Source: Psychrobacter sanguinis
Lineage (GTDB): Bacteria > Pseudomonadota > Gammaproteobacteria > Pseudomonadales > Moraxellaceae
Direction of reading: 5' to 3'
NCBI RefSeq assembly: GCF_020736705.1
Contig: NZ_CP085990.1
Span: forward strand, 2,728,001-2,792,000
Length of the DNA stretch: 64,000 nucleotides
The notes beneath the pieces are model-generated. The model was not told the origin of the DNA, searched no databases, and saw nothing but the letters and a program-made list of their open reading frames with translations. Below are positions 45,954 to 55,545 of the stretch, piece by piece; position 1 is the first letter of the stretch; every line of letters begins with the position of its first letter. The translations under genes and the position numbers were made by a program.

Positions 45954-47579
45954 CTACTCATCTGACCAATCTTTTAGATAATAATGCACCAATATTTGCT
46001 TATCTAAAGTATTTGGCTCAACCTCAATCGGCTGCATGTCCGGTGGAAAACTGAACATCTCTCTACTCACAGATGGGGTCAAGAAAGCCATAGGCAAATC
46101 ATAATGAGTCGGTGGCTCAAAGGTAGTATTGGGACTACCCACAATAAAGCCCCACTCTCCAAAAGATGGCACATAAGCATGATAAGGAGTGGTCTTAAAA
46201 CCTGCTAACTGTAAGGTTTTATCAATAGACCAAAACGACCTTGGCGCATAATAAGGTGAGGTAGACTGCACCACCACCAATCCTTCAGCGGTTAAATGAT
46301 CTCGAACCTGATGGTACATAGGCTCCGAATACAGCTTCGCCAAGCTATAATGAGAAGGGTCTGGCAAATCTATAATAATCGCATCAAATAGTCCTTGATT
46401 GCTCTCAAGCCATTTATAAGCATCAGCATTAATCACTGATACCCTTGGATCATTCATCGAATTGCTATTTAACTTCTGAAAACGCGGGGTATTGGCAAAA
46501 AAATCAGTCATTTTTGGGTCTAAATCGACCAAAGTAATATGCTCAACAGAGTCATACTTGAGTACCTCTCGAGCCGCCATACCATCACCACCGCCTAAAA
46601 TAAGTACCTTTAATTTCGGCTTAGTGGCTCGCGTACTGTCACTGAGTTTTTGCATTATTGGATGCACTAAGGCTTCATGATACCGGTATTCATCGCGGGT
46701 AGAAAACTGCAAGTTGCCGTTCAAAAACAACTGAATATAACCATTCTTTTCAGTGACTATCAGACGCTGATAAGGAGAATTGGTGGCAAAAATGACTGGC
46801 GCTTTAAATAGCTTTTGTTCAGACAGACCTACCAATCGATCCGCATAAAGCATACCTACCAATAACAGTATCATTGCCATCAAAATACGCACGATGAGTC
46901 TATTTCTGACCTTATGATGCTTAATACGTTCCGCTTTTAGTTGCTGTGCAGTCAGCTTTTCACCATTTAATCCTTTGTTACTCAGCACTGCTACTTTAGG
47001 ATAAAAATGCCAAGCGGTCCAACCGGCGACCATTACATTCAAAATACCGAATAACACTGCCGAACGGGCCAACCCAAGCATGGGCGCCAATACCAATGGG
47101 AATAATAAAGAAACCGCCAAAGCCCCTAGGTAGTCAAAGGTTAAGACCCGGCTAACCAACTCATGGAAAGCTTGCTTTTGAGAATTAAAGATACGCATCA
47201 CCAGCGGGATTTCCATCCCCACCAGAATACCTATACACATTACCATGGCATAAAGTATGGCTTTAAAGGTAGGCAACCAGGCAAATGCTAAAAACAGTGC
47301 AATAGCAGACAGACCACCAACCAGCCCCACCAATATTTCAATCTCGATAAAGCGTTGCAACACTTTTTCTTCAGGTACGTACTTTGACAAATGCGATCCG
47401 ATACCCATGGCAAACAAGTAAGTACCAATAATGGTCGAAAACTGTAATACCGAGTCGCCTAGTACATAACTTGCCAGCGCTCCTGCTATCAGCTCGTAGG
47501 CCAGACCACAGGAAGCAACGATAAAAACCGACAGCACCAATAGTGAGTCGGTTTGCAAACGTTTAAAGGACAGTTTCAT
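45954..47579 (-). CDS. Membrane-bound polyamine aminopropyltransferase (spermidine synthase-like)
   Basis: A 541-residue fusion of a membrane domain with a spermidine-synthase domain. The first 200 residues contain about six helices (SLLVLSVFIVASCGLAYELI, FAMGIGSHLSKYV and later ones), and one more helix sits at about 228-248. The soluble part has the decarboxylated-AdoMet site VLILGGGDGMAAREVL (about 322), LVDLDPKM, VSVINADAYKWL and IIIDLPDPSHYSLAKLYS. In soluble SpeE the last motif is usually DSSDPxGPA; here it reads DLPDPSHYS, typical of the membrane-attached subfamily. The polyamine acceptor is unknown and may be putrescine, spermidine or an envelope component. It heads the speD-DUF350-SPFH-DUF4178 series and follows msrAB by 54 bases. 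Confidence 0.87.
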   Translation of the reverse strand: MKLSFKRLQTDSLLVLSVFIVASCGLAYELIAGALASYVLGDSVLQFSTIIGTYLFAMGIGSHLSKYVPEEKVLQRFIEIEILVGLVGGLSAIALFLAFAWLPTFKAILYAMVMCIGILVGMEIPLVMRIFNSQKQAFHELVSRVLTFDYLGALAVSLLFPLVLAPMLGLARSAVLFGILNVMVAGWTAWHFYPKVAVLSNKGLNGEKLTAQQLKAERIKHHKVRNRLIVRILMAMILLLVGMLYADRLVGLSEQKLFKAPVIFATNSPYQRLIVTEKNGYIQLFLNGNLQFSTRDEYRYHEALVHPIMQKLSDSTRATKPKLKVLILGGGDGMAAREVLKYDSVEHITLVDLDPKMTDFFANTPRFQKLNSNSMNDPRVSVINADAYKWLESNQGLFDAIIIDLPDPSHYSLAKLYSEPMYHQVRDHLTAEGLVVVQSTSPYYAPRSFWSIDKTLQLAGFKTTPYHAYVPSFGEWGFIVGSPNTTFEPPTHYDLPMAFLTPSVSREMFSFPPDMQPIEVEPNTLDKQILVHYYLKDWSDE

Positions 47580-47633
47580 AACTTATTTCTTATATTTTAA
47601 TCGGACAGATGCTGTCTTTATTAGCTGCAGTCT

Positions 47634-49412
47634 CTATTTGGTTTTTACCATATCCACAAATACCCCATATCCTGACTGTGGCATCTTATCAACCGGAATA
47701 AACTGTAATGCGCCGCCATTGATGCAATAACGTAACCCAGTTTTGTCTTTAGGACCATCATTAAACACATGACCCAAATGAGAGTCTGCAACACGTGAAC
47801 GTACTTCGGTACGCACCATATTAAAGGCCATATCTTTATGCTCTGTAATAACCTCGGGGGCTATCGGCTGCCAAAAACTCGGCCAACCACAGCCTGAGTC
47901 ATACTTATGAGTGGATAAAAATAAGGGTTCACCACTCACCACATCAACATAGATACCTGGCGCAAATAAGTGATCGTACTCATGGCTAAACGCACGCTCT
48001 GTTCCCGCCTTTTGGGTAATATCATACTGCGATTTGGTCAACGTATTTTTAAGGGCGTTTTTATCAAAATTAGCATAGCGTTTAGGATCTAACGCTTGCT
48101 GTACCGTCGTGGCCTCTGTCAATTTTTTGGTGCCACTGCTACCAGACGCTTGTACTTTGTCATCGGCTAGGCTCAAATCAATGTGGCAATAACCATTAGG
48201 GTTTTTGGCCAAATAATCTTGATGGTACTCTTCGGCCAATGCGAAGTTTGCCAAAGGTTTTTCCTCAACCACAATTTTCTGACTGTATTTACCTTTAAGC
48301 TGCTGCAACGCTCGGTCAATAATGGCTTTATCAGCTGCGTCCGTATAGTAAATACCGGTACGATACTGCACACCCCTATCATTACCTTGCTTATTTAAGC
48401 TGGTCGGATCAATGACCCTAAAGTAATATTTTAATACCGTTTCTAAGTCTATTTTATCCGCATCATATACCACTTTTACAGTTTCAGCATGACCAGAGCC
48501 CGCGATAACTTGTTCATAACTTGGGTCTTTGACGTTGGGATTACCATTGGCATATCCTGAGATAGCATCTACTACCCCATCGACACGCTCCATGTAAGCC
48601 TCAAGACCCCAAAAACAGCCACCTGCTAGATAAATTGTTTTGGTATTAATCGGTGTGCCAGCAGAGTTGTAATATACCCCATTCTTACTTTTAGACGTTG
48701 AAGACTGAGCTTGTTGCTGACTGTCAGCTCCTACCGCTGTGGGCTTGGCTTTGCTATTTTTAAGATCTTTAAAGTCATTGCCTGCGTTTTCCGCTAAAGC
48801 ATACGCTTGCTCATTGGTTAAGTTGCCTTTTACCAAACGCACTAAATTGCCTTTTTTATCTAAAATGGCCCAACTGGGATAAACCTGAACACCCAGTTGA
48901 TTTATCAAGCTGCCTGAGCTGTCAATTAAAACCGGTAGCTTTGGATAATCCGCTTGCACCCCTGCATACCACTGTTTAAAGTCTGACGCCTCTTTTTCAT
49001 TCAAGTGACCGGGACTTGCGACACTAATGACGTTTAACCCGGCAAAGGCTTTATCCTTGCGCCAGCTTTCTGTTTCTTCTAATGTACCTAAGCATAATGG
49101 ACACCAACTCGCCCAAAACTTCACTAAGGTTGGCTTATTGCTATCAATTACCTGACTACCAGTATTACCCAGACCTTGGGTTAATTGAGGCAATTTTTTT
49201 AACTGATTAAGTACGTCGCTTGGCAGCATGTCACGGCTATCGGTAATCCCTGTATTTGAGGACTCCGCTGTGGGCTTAGTACTGTTGTCTTGAGATACTT
49301 TCCCGCAGGCAGGCAATAAGGTGCCGCTCGCGACAATAAACCCCGTTAGTAAAGCGATACGTTTTAATTGTGGACGTTTTTTAGCGAGGGTTTGGGGAGA
49401 TGAATGTGACAT
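47634..49412 (-). CDS. msrAB: Thioredoxin-MsrA-MsrB trifunctional lipoprotein (PilB-like)
   Basis: A 592-residue periplasm-facing methionine sulfoxide reductase. The order is a signal peptide ending in a lipobox LPAC (Cys36); a thioredoxin-like reductase domain with FWASWCPLC (about 103-111); an MsrA domain with [11 protein letters not shown] (about 263-273), which repairs Met-S-sulfoxide; and an MsrB domain with SGCGWPSFW and the catalytic RYCINGGAL Cys (about 568), which repairs Met-R-sulfoxide. It resembles Neisseria PilB, and no CxxC zinc site is seen in MsrB, as in PilB. The domain organisation makes it self-sufficient for recycling. It lies 54 bases upstream of the aminopropyltransferase gene on the same strand, so co-transcription is possible. 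Confidence 0.93.
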   Translation of the reverse strand: MSHSSPQTLAKKRPQLKRIALLTGFIVASGTLLPACGKVSQDNSTKPTAESSNTGITDSRDMLPSDVLNQLKKLPQLTQGLGNTGSQVIDSNKPTLVKFWASWCPLCLGTLEETESWRKDKAFAGLNVISVASPGHLNEKEASDFKQWYAGVQADYPKLPVLIDSSGSLINQLGVQVYPSWAILDKKGNLVRLVKGNLTNEQAYALAENAGNDFKDLKNSKAKPTAVGADSQQQAQSSTSKSKNGVYYNSAGTPINTKTIYLAGGCFWGLEAYMERVDGVVDAISGYANGNPNVKDPSYEQVIAGSGHAETVKVVYDADKIDLETVLKYYFRVIDPTSLNKQGNDRGVQYRTGIYYTDAADKAIIDRALQQLKGKYSQKIVVEEKPLANFALAEEYHQDYLAKNPNGYCHIDLSLADDKVQASGSSGTKKLTEATTVQQALDPKRYANFDKNALKNTLTKSQYDITQKAGTERAFSHEYDHLFAPGIYVDVVSGEPLFLSTHKYDSGCGWPSFWQPIAPEVITEHKDMAFNMVRTEVRSRVADSHLGHVFNDGPKDKTGLRYCINGGALQFIPVDKMPQSGYGVFVDMVKTK

Positions 49413-49642
49413 TGGCGTAGTACCTTATTTATTTGCTTAGGCTATTTTATTAAGCGATTTATAGTGATAACCCTTGAGCTATACTCCTATAATGGTGACA
49501 GTTGATTCTAATTGCAAAGGCTGATTTGTGCAGGATGAAAGATTGGAACAATTTATCTACACAATGAAAGGCAAGCAGTGTTTTCATACTCTAGTGACAC
49601 TAACTCTAATGACTAATAAAGTTTAGACCTTTACTTTCAAGC

Positions 49643-50101
49643 TTATTTAATTGACCTGTTATGAGCTGAGAGGTATTCAGCCATTCCTGAACTAATTAGA
49701 CCAATTAAAAAAGTTAAAATCTTAAATTGGTTTTGAGAATCGGGCAATATCAGCACTGTATATACAGTAGATGCGATACCACCAAAAATCATTATGACAA
49801 TCAGCGAGATTAAATTATGTGTGGGTTTAAATAAATGACAGACTTCAGAAAAAACATAGGTAATAAAAGCTGGGACAATATCAATCAAACCTAACAAAGG
49901 GGCACCTAAAAGAGGCAATACCAAATCACTAAAAATATCCTCCATAGGTATTTTATTATTTAATGAACTAAATTGAACCTCTATAAATATAGATAGCATG
50001 AAAATGAAACCGCCTATAAAAGGAGCAAAAAGACAGTAAGTTATAAACTTCTGTTTTAATATCTCTTTTATAGTCACTTTTATAGTCACTTTTATAGCCA
50101 C
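49643..50101 (-). CDS. Hypothetical four-helix membrane protein
   Basis: A 152-residue protein I do not recognise. It begins with a near-exact duplication KVTIKVTIKE (12-bp DNA repeat), then hydrophobic helices at about 15-36, 55-82, 93-116 and 121-143. AGTG-rich turns and no catalytic motif are visible. It is 26 bases downstream of another unknown gene and so appears to belong to the same transcript as the ABC transporter. The base composition is more AT-rich than that of the transporter, which hints at later acquisition. Confidence 0.6.
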   Translation of the reverse strand: MAIKVTIKVTIKEILKQKFITYCLFAPFIGGFIFMLSIFIEVQFSSLNNKIPMEDIFSDLVLPLLGAPLLGLIDIVPAFITYVFSEVCHLFKPTHNLISLIVIMIFGGIASTVYTVLILPDSQNQFKILTFLIGLISSGMAEYLSAHNRSIK

Positions 50102-50127
50102 TTAATTTTCTTTATCAAATTTAACAA

Positions 50128-50622
50128 TCATTCCAAGTTTAAACTTTGTATATATTTACCACGACAGACCCCTGTTCTATACCAACCAATCTTTACGAAT
50201 ACCTCACCACTATCTTCTTCTAAATAACCGTAGTTAGCCTTCGCGACCAAAGCAGTAAACTGATTATGACAAAATCCTATACCTTCAGATTCTTCTAACT
50301 CAGTCTGTTCCCATATCTTCTGCTGTTTAATATTATCTATTAGCTGATGTTCAATCTCTCCGTTAGGACCTGCATAGTATTTATACATGCTCATAGAGTT
50401 TTGCTTTAAGACATCATCGGTTTTGATAGGTTTTGGCATACCCACTGTGATTTTATCTAGTAATTCAGTCAACTGTTCCTTAGTAGGTTTGTCCTCGATA
50501 GACCAATAAACGTCTTTTTGTTGCTGTACATAACTATCATACACTCGCCATATTCCAAGCCAAGCTAGCGACATAAGTATAATGGCAACAATAGTCTTAG
50601 CAATATTGACGGCTTGTTGCAC
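50128..50622 (-). CDS. Hypothetical membrane-anchored protein
   Basis: An unknown protein of about 165 residues with a single N-terminal helix (about 4-26, IAKTIVAIILMSLAWLGIW) and a soluble Lys/Glu-rich domain that likely lies outside the cytoplasm; two Cys (in GFCHN and GVCRG) could form a bond. The start chosen is GTG at 50622, ten bases after the ABC gene stop, with GAGAG upstream; longer frames start inside the ABC coding sequence and are unlikely. No family recognised. It probably is co-transcribed with the betaine-type ABC importer. Confidence 0.55.
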   Translation of the reverse strand: MQQAVNIAKTIVAIILMSLAWLGIWRVYDSYVQQQKDVYWSIEDKPTKEQLTELLDKITVGMPKPIKTDDVLKQNSMSMYKYYAGPNGEIEHQLIDNIKQQKIWEQTELEESEGIGFCHNQFTALVAKANYGYLEEDSGEVFVKIGWYRTGVCRGKYIQSLNLE

Positions 50623-50632
50623 ACTAAACTCT

Positions 50633-51565
50633 CTAGCTTCTGGCAACCATAAATCTTGCAACGTAATCATCAGCAGGATGTTCACGCAATTGCTGTGAAG
50701 TACCGGTCTGTACCAACCGGCCCCCATTAAGAATACTAATACGACTACCAAGCTTTATCGCTTCGTCGATGTCATGGGTAATGAAGACAATGGTTTTGTT
50801 TAACTTATCTTGAAGCTGTAGCAGCTGATCTTGCAACTGCCCTCTGATTAAAGGGTCTAAAGCAGAAAAGGCCTCGTCCATCAGTAAAATCGGGGTGTCT
50901 ACTGCCAGAGCCCGCGCTAAGCCCACGCGCTGCTGCATACCACCTGATAGTTCATCAGGATAACTACTCTCCACACCTTCAAGACCTACCTCATTAAGCC
51001 AATGCCGAGCAATCTCATGACGCTCAGCTTTGGGTACTTTACGCACTCGCAGTCCATAAGCCACGTTTTGAATCACTGTCATGTGTGGTACCAACCCAAA
51101 ATGTTGAAATACCATACTTACATTATTTTGGCGAAAGCTTTGTAATTGCGGGTCATTTAAGGTCAATACGTTAATGATTGAACGTGATGTGGTCGCTTCA
51201 TTAGGCACTAAAAACTCGACATTATCGCTATGAATAAAGTCATTATTTATTGCCTTGTTTGTGTTGCCCCCAGTCTGTGTTTGTTTGGAATCACAATCAA
51301 TCCAAATCTTTCCCTGCGTCGGATCAATCAAGCGATTAATATGTCGAATTAAGGTAGATTTACCTGACCCTGACAAACCCATAATGCAGTGTAGCTCTCC
51401 GGCTTCAATACTTAGGTCAACATTATACAAGCCAACAGAATGGCCCGTTTTTTCACGCACTTCAGCACTGCTCATGCCTTGCTCAAGCAATGACAACACT
51501 GTATTCGCCTCACTAGGCGTGGCATCAAAAATTTTGCTGACATTTTCTAAACGTATATGGCTCAT
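50633..51565 (-). CDS. Glycine betaine/proline-type ABC transporter ATPase (ProV/OpuAA)
   Basis: A 310-residue ATPase of the osmoprotectant uptake family. Motifs are Walker A GLSGSGKST (63-71), Q-loop VFQHFGLVPHMT, signature LSGGMQQRVGLARAL, Walker B ILLMDEAFSALDPLIR and the switch His in FITHDIDEA. Two features differ from E. coli ProV: about 40 extra residues between Walker A and the Q-loop (about 94-134, rich in Asn, Thr and Ser), and the absence of the C-terminal CBS pair that senses ionic strength. The fused permease/binding protein gene is 187 bases upstream. The substrate (betaine, choline or proline) is inferred from the family. Confidence 0.88.
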   Translation of the reverse strand: MSHIRLENVSKIFDATPSEANTVLSLLEQGMSSAEVREKTGHSVGLYNVDLSIEAGELHCIMGLSGSGKSTLIRHINRLIDPTQGKIWIDCDSKQTQTGGNTNKAINNDFIHSDNVEFLVPNEATTSRSIINVLTLNDPQLQSFRQNNVSMVFQHFGLVPHMTVIQNVAYGLRVRKVPKAERHEIARHWLNEVGLEGVESSYPDELSGGMQQRVGLARALAVDTPILLMDEAFSALDPLIRGQLQDQLLQLQDKLNKTIVFITHDIDEAIKLGSRISILNGGRLVQTGTSQQLREHPADDYVARFMVARS

Positions 51566-51752
51566 AGTGAATTGTCTTAAATTATAGTAACGATGTAAGT
51601 TATATGGATTTCATAAGTTGCGATATATAGTGAGTTCGCTAAAGTAGTTTTTCTTGCTTAGGCTATTTTAACTTATTAACTCAAATCAACGATCAATCGA
51701 AAATATAGGTTTAGAGTCTAATCTCTGCCCCTTAATCTCGAATCACTCCCCC

Positions 51753-53741
51753 TTAATTATGAGGCTTAGGAGTGTTATAATAATGATGACCGTGATTGAT
51801 TAATTCATTACGGGCACGACGTCCCTGACCAAAGGCTTGGGTAATACGGTCAATAATGATCGCCATAATGACAATTGCCGTTCCTGCCTGTAAGCCTTGC
51901 CCTATGTTTAAGGTCTGAATCGACTGCAACACATCCTCACCAAGTCCTGGTGCGCCGATCATAGAGGCCAAGACCACCATAGATAGCGACATCATAACTG
52001 CCTGATTCACGCCCGCCATAATATTAGGCAACGCTTGAGGCAACTTAATCCAAAATAATAACTGGGTATGGGTGCTACCAAAAGAACGACCAGCCTCTAC
52101 CATTTCATGAGGAACCTGTTTAATACCGAGCATGGTCAGACGAATAAGAGGTGGCAAGGCATAAATTACCGTGGCAAATAAAGCAGGTACTTTACCAATA
52201 CCAAATAGCATTAATACCGGAATTAAATACACAAAGCTCGGCATGGTCTGCATGACATCAAGTACAGGGGTCACCACCTTACGTAGCACATTGCTACCTG
52301 CCATCAAAATTCCAATGGGAATACCAATCACCATGGTTACTAAAACTGAGACAATCAATAACGCCATAGTCTGTACCAATGCTGGCCATAACCCAAACGC
52401 ACCAATTAAGAATAGCCCTGCCCCGCATGCCACAGCAAACCAAATCTTACGGGTCGCAAACCATCCGAGCAGTGCAATAAGACCCAAAATGAGCCAAGGC
52501 GGAGTAACCTTTAATAGATTTTCAATGGGTAATAAGAGATACGTGAGTGCCACATGACTAATCGATCTAAAAACTTCTCCAAAGTTCTGTACCACATAAC
52601 TCAATGAATTATTGAGCTTGGTCTCAAAAGACCATTCTGGAAACCATGCAAACGCTGAAGCCGTACTATTAACTGCCATATTATTTTCAGAAGCTTGTGA
52701 TTCTGAATCTGACGTTAAAGAGATATTTAAGTTGCTAGCGAGACGGTTTGCCGCTTCTGGCGTCAACCAGTCTTTCCAAACCTCAGGATTTTGTTGCAAG
52801 AACAGCTTCGCTTGCTCTTCCCCACTACGCTTGCTTTCATTCATCTCCAATATCGCCCCATTAAGCGTATCGGGCGAGAACTGAACTTTATTGAATGCTT
52901 CTAATAACTGCGGCTGTTGACTGATGAATGGCTTAGAGACCGCTATTCCAAGCTCGGAGACTGGAAAGCCGGAAACACAATCTGTGTTACTTTTGGCATC
53001 TAACAACTTATCCCAACATTTTTCATCATGCTCAGGAAAGGCTATCGGAGCAAAGTCATACTTTGCCATCAAACCGGTAGGCTGCCAATAATAAAACAAC
53101 AAGGGCTTGTGCTGCTCGAATGCTGAAGAAATCTCTGCATCTAGGGCAGCGCCGGTACCTGGATGTACATTATTAAACTTTACACCTTGGGCATTGGGCT
53201 GAGTTAAGCCTAAATTCTTCAATATATGACTATTAAATACTTCACAAGTCCAGCCCGTCGGACAATTCATGAATCGGGCGTTTTTAGGATTTTCAGGGTC
53301 GGTAAATAAATGACTAAACTTTGCTAAATTTTTATAGTCTTTTAGCTCAGGATTATCTTCTAGCACATACTTCGGCACATACCAACCTTGAGTTGCACCA
53401 CCTTGCAAGGTACTGCCTATTACCGCAGCCTTATTAGCAGCGATGGCCTCCTCCATGATAGGAGAACGACCTACCCACTGCTCTCCAATAACTTGGATAT
53501 CATCTTGTGCTAAAGCCGTCTCCAAAGCCGGTCCTGTTCCGGGTACAGACTCTGTAGTACAGCCATAGCCCTCTTCAGCAATAATCTGCAGTACAGCAGA
53601 GATGAACTGACCACTCTCCCAAGTCAGGGACCCAAACTTAATAGGACTGTTCTGATCATCACCACAAGCAGCAAATACTTGCGAGGATAAAAACAATAAA
53701 CTAAGAAGCAGCCATCTTCTGAAATTTTTAATTAGATGCAC
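51753..53741 (-). CDS. Fused substrate-binding protein and permease of a betaine-type ABC importer
   Basis: A 662-residue fusion. Residues 1-24 are a signal peptide (LLLSLLFLSSQVFA). A ProX/OpuAC-like binding domain follows to about 335, with conserved aromatic sites (GSLTWESGQFIS, WYVPKYV, LLFYYWQPTG). After a linker, a permease domain (about 385-645) includes VTMVIGIPIGILMAG, MQTMPSFVYLIPVLMLFGIGKVPALFATVIYALPPLIRL and the coupling EAGRSFGSTHTQLLFWIKLPQALPNI. Such fusions occur in osmoprotectant importers. The ATPase follows on the same strand. Trp-rich binding pocket suggests quaternary-amine ligands such as glycine betaine. Confidence 0.9.
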   Translation of the reverse strand: MHLIKNFRRWLLLSLLFLSSQVFAACGDDQNSPIKFGSLTWESGQFISAVLQIIAEEGYGCTTESVPGTGPALETALAQDDIQVIGEQWVGRSPIMEEAIAANKAAVIGSTLQGGATQGWYVPKYVLEDNPELKDYKNLAKFSHLFTDPENPKNARFMNCPTGWTCEVFNSHILKNLGLTQPNAQGVKFNNVHPGTGAALDAEISSAFEQHKPLLFYYWQPTGLMAKYDFAPIAFPEHDEKCWDKLLDAKSNTDCVSGFPVSELGIAVSKPFISQQPQLLEAFNKVQFSPDTLNGAILEMNESKRSGEEQAKLFLQQNPEVWKDWLTPEAANRLASNLNISLTSDSESQASENNMAVNSTASAFAWFPEWSFETKLNNSLSYVVQNFGEVFRSISHVALTYLLLPIENLLKVTPPWLILGLIALLGWFATRKIWFAVACGAGLFLIGAFGLWPALVQTMALLIVSVLVTMVIGIPIGILMAGSNVLRKVVTPVLDVMQTMPSFVYLIPVLMLFGIGKVPALFATVIYALPPLIRLTMLGIKQVPHEMVEAGRSFGSTHTQLLFWIKLPQALPNIMAGVNQAVMMSLSMVVLASMIGAPGLGEDVLQSIQTLNIGQGLQAGTAIVIMAIIIDRITQAFGQGRRARNELINHGHHYYNTPKPHN

Positions 53742-53927
53742 CGTATCGCCTTTTTGAAGAATTAAGAATGAAAAATAAAGAATACACGTTAAATAGACTA
53801 GAGCCAGATACTTGTAGTTTACTTAACTATTGTTTAACCAAGTTACCGCCTATTCAATATTTTTTAGTCTACCTTCATATTTATCCAAATGCGAACGTTG
53901 AGATTATGGCTGTAACATATTACCAAT

Positions 53928-53962
53928 AAAAAAGCCCTCACCTTGGCTTGAGGGAGGGCTTT
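53928..53962 (-). terminator. Intrinsic terminator of the coniferyl aldehyde dehydrogenase transcript
   Basis: On the minus strand AAAGCCCT pairs with AGGGCTTT (plus inner CCCTCA/TGAGGG), followed by TTTTATT; it lies about 170 bases past the gene's stop codon. Confidence 0.7.
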
Positions 53963-54044
53963 CTAGATAAATATAGACACTCGATAACGTCATATTACTC
54001 ATAATTCTAATAAAACCATTAGCAACTTAGAGTTGTGACTAATG

Positions 54045-54104
54045 ATGTTATAGCCAACTATGTTATAGCCATTCATGTTATAGAGGATTATGTTGTAAAA
54101 GTCA
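54045..54104. repeat. Four-copy 15-bp tandem repeat downstream of calB
   Basis: Units ATGTTATAGCCAACT, ATGTTATAGCCATTC, ATGTTATAGAGGATT and ATGTTGTAAAAGTCA, degenerating toward the calB stop. Not coding. Confidence 0.65.
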
Positions 54105-54132
54105 TTTAACGACTGACCATTCAATTAACTGA

Positions 54133-55545
54133 TTATTTGGTTAGAAACTTTAATCCCTTTTTGAACAGCGCACTGTAAGGGGGCAACATAACGTTCATGG
54201 CGTTAAATTTGGATTGAACAAAGATTGGTTTCATATGACTCATACGCTCAAATCCCCACTTACCGTGATAGGCACCAATACCAGAATGACCCACACCACC
54301 AAATGGTAGCTCATGCTGGGCCACATGCATAATGACCTCATTCACGCCCACACCGCCTGAAACTGTGTGATTGCGGACATATTCGATATCGTCATTATCT
54401 TCGCCAAATACATATAGAGCTAAGGGACGTGGACGGTCATTAACAAACTCGATCGCATCTCGAAGACCATTGATATGCACTAGAGGTAACACAGGCGCAA
54501 ATAATTCATTTTGCATAACATCGCTTTCAGGATCAGGATTTACCACGATAACCGGCGGCATCAGACGCGTCTCCGAGTTTGCTGTCACTTCAGTTAAAGG
54601 CACTACCTGTTCGTTAGGTAATTTGTCTAAGTAACCTTGGATTCGTCTAAACTGACTGTCATTGATAATGTGGGTATAGTCTTCATTGTTGGCGATATTG
54701 GGATAATGCTTTTTCACCCACTCTTTAGCAAGTTTCACAAACTTGCTGTGCAAGGAAGAATTTATCAAAACATAATCGGGTGCAATACAGGTCTGACCGG
54801 CATTTAAGGTCTTGCCCATCATCACTCGATTGACTACATTTTCTAAGTTAACGTCATCCAATACGATAACCGGTGATTTACCACCAAGCTCTAGAGTAAC
54901 AGGGGTAAGATTTGGTGCAGCAGCAGCCATAACTTTCTTACCCACACTGGTTGAACCGGTATAAAGCAGATGATCAAAAGCAAGCTCACTAAAAGCAACA
55001 GCTAACTCCACATCGCCTACCACTACCGAGACCATATCTGCTGAGAAATGTTCTGAAACCGCTTGAGCGAAAGCCTCAGCAAATAAGGGAGCCGATTCAC
55101 TCATTTTAATCATGATACGGTTGCCCGCTGCTAACGCATCAATCATAGGACCTATGGCCAAAAATAAAGGATAGTTCCAAGGCACCATAATACCAACCAG
55201 ACCTAGCGGCTGTGGTTGAATTTCATTATGGGCAGGACGATACAAGGCTGATATTCCCACACGTCGTGTTTTCATCCAAGACTTACCATGCTTTTTGGCA
55301 TGGGCGATACCTTGGAAGCTTGGGAATAACTCTGCAAACTGAGTCTCATCTTTGCTACGATGTCCAAAATCCTGACTGATGGTATCTGCAAAAACCTGCT
55401 TATTGTCACTCAGCATATTTTCCAGACTATCGAGTAAAGCCTCTCTGTCCGTCCATGAATTCAGTGGACTTTTGCGGCTTAAAGCATACATATGCTCGAA
55501 CTGATCATTCAACTGCTCAGTGGTGGTAATAATACTCTGACTCAT
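54133..55545 (-). CDS. calB: Coniferyl aldehyde dehydrogenase
   Basis: A 470-residue NAD(P)-dependent aldehyde dehydrogenase closely resembling CalB of lignin-derived phenylpropanoid breakdown (coniferyl aldehyde to ferulate). Family features are FGHRSKDETQFAELFPSF, PLGLVGIMVPWNYPLFLAIGPM, the general base in ELGGKSPVIV (about 218), the nucleophile in NAGQTCIAPDYVL (about 252) and the C-terminal GVGHSGIGAYHGKWGFERMSH. Such enzymes also accept aliphatic or other aromatic aldehydes, so the in vivo substrate is uncertain; no lignin pathway genes are near. It is monocistronic and divergent from lipB across 574 bases with a repeat array. Confidence 0.9.
   Translation of the reverse strand: MSQSIITTTEQLNDQFEHMYALSRKSPLNSWTDREALLDSLENMLSDNKQVFADTISQDFGHRSKDETQFAELFPSFQGIAHAKKHGKSWMKTRRVGISALYRPAHNEIQPQPLGLVGIMVPWNYPLFLAIGPMIDALAAGNRIMIKMSESAPLFAEAFAQAVSEHFSADMVSVVVGDVELAVAFSELAFDHLLYTGSTSVGKKVMAAAAPNLTPVTLELGGKSPVIVLDDVNLENVVNRVMMGKTLNAGQTCIAPDYVLINSSLHSKFVKLAKEWVKKHYPNIANNEDYTHIINDSQFRRIQGYLDKLPNEQVVPLTEVTANSETRLMPPVIVVNPDPESDVMQNELFAPVLPLVHINGLRDAIEFVNDRPRPLALYVFGEDNDDIEYVRNHTVSGGVGVNEVIMHVAQHELPFGGVGHSGIGAYHGKWGFERMSHMKPIFVQSKFNAMNVMLPPYSALFKKGLKFLTK

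Noticed and set aside
41569..49412. Phage or virion module because of the name virion core protein for the SPFH relative
   Set aside because: The neighbours are polyamine and envelope genes; no capsid, integrase or terminase genes are near.
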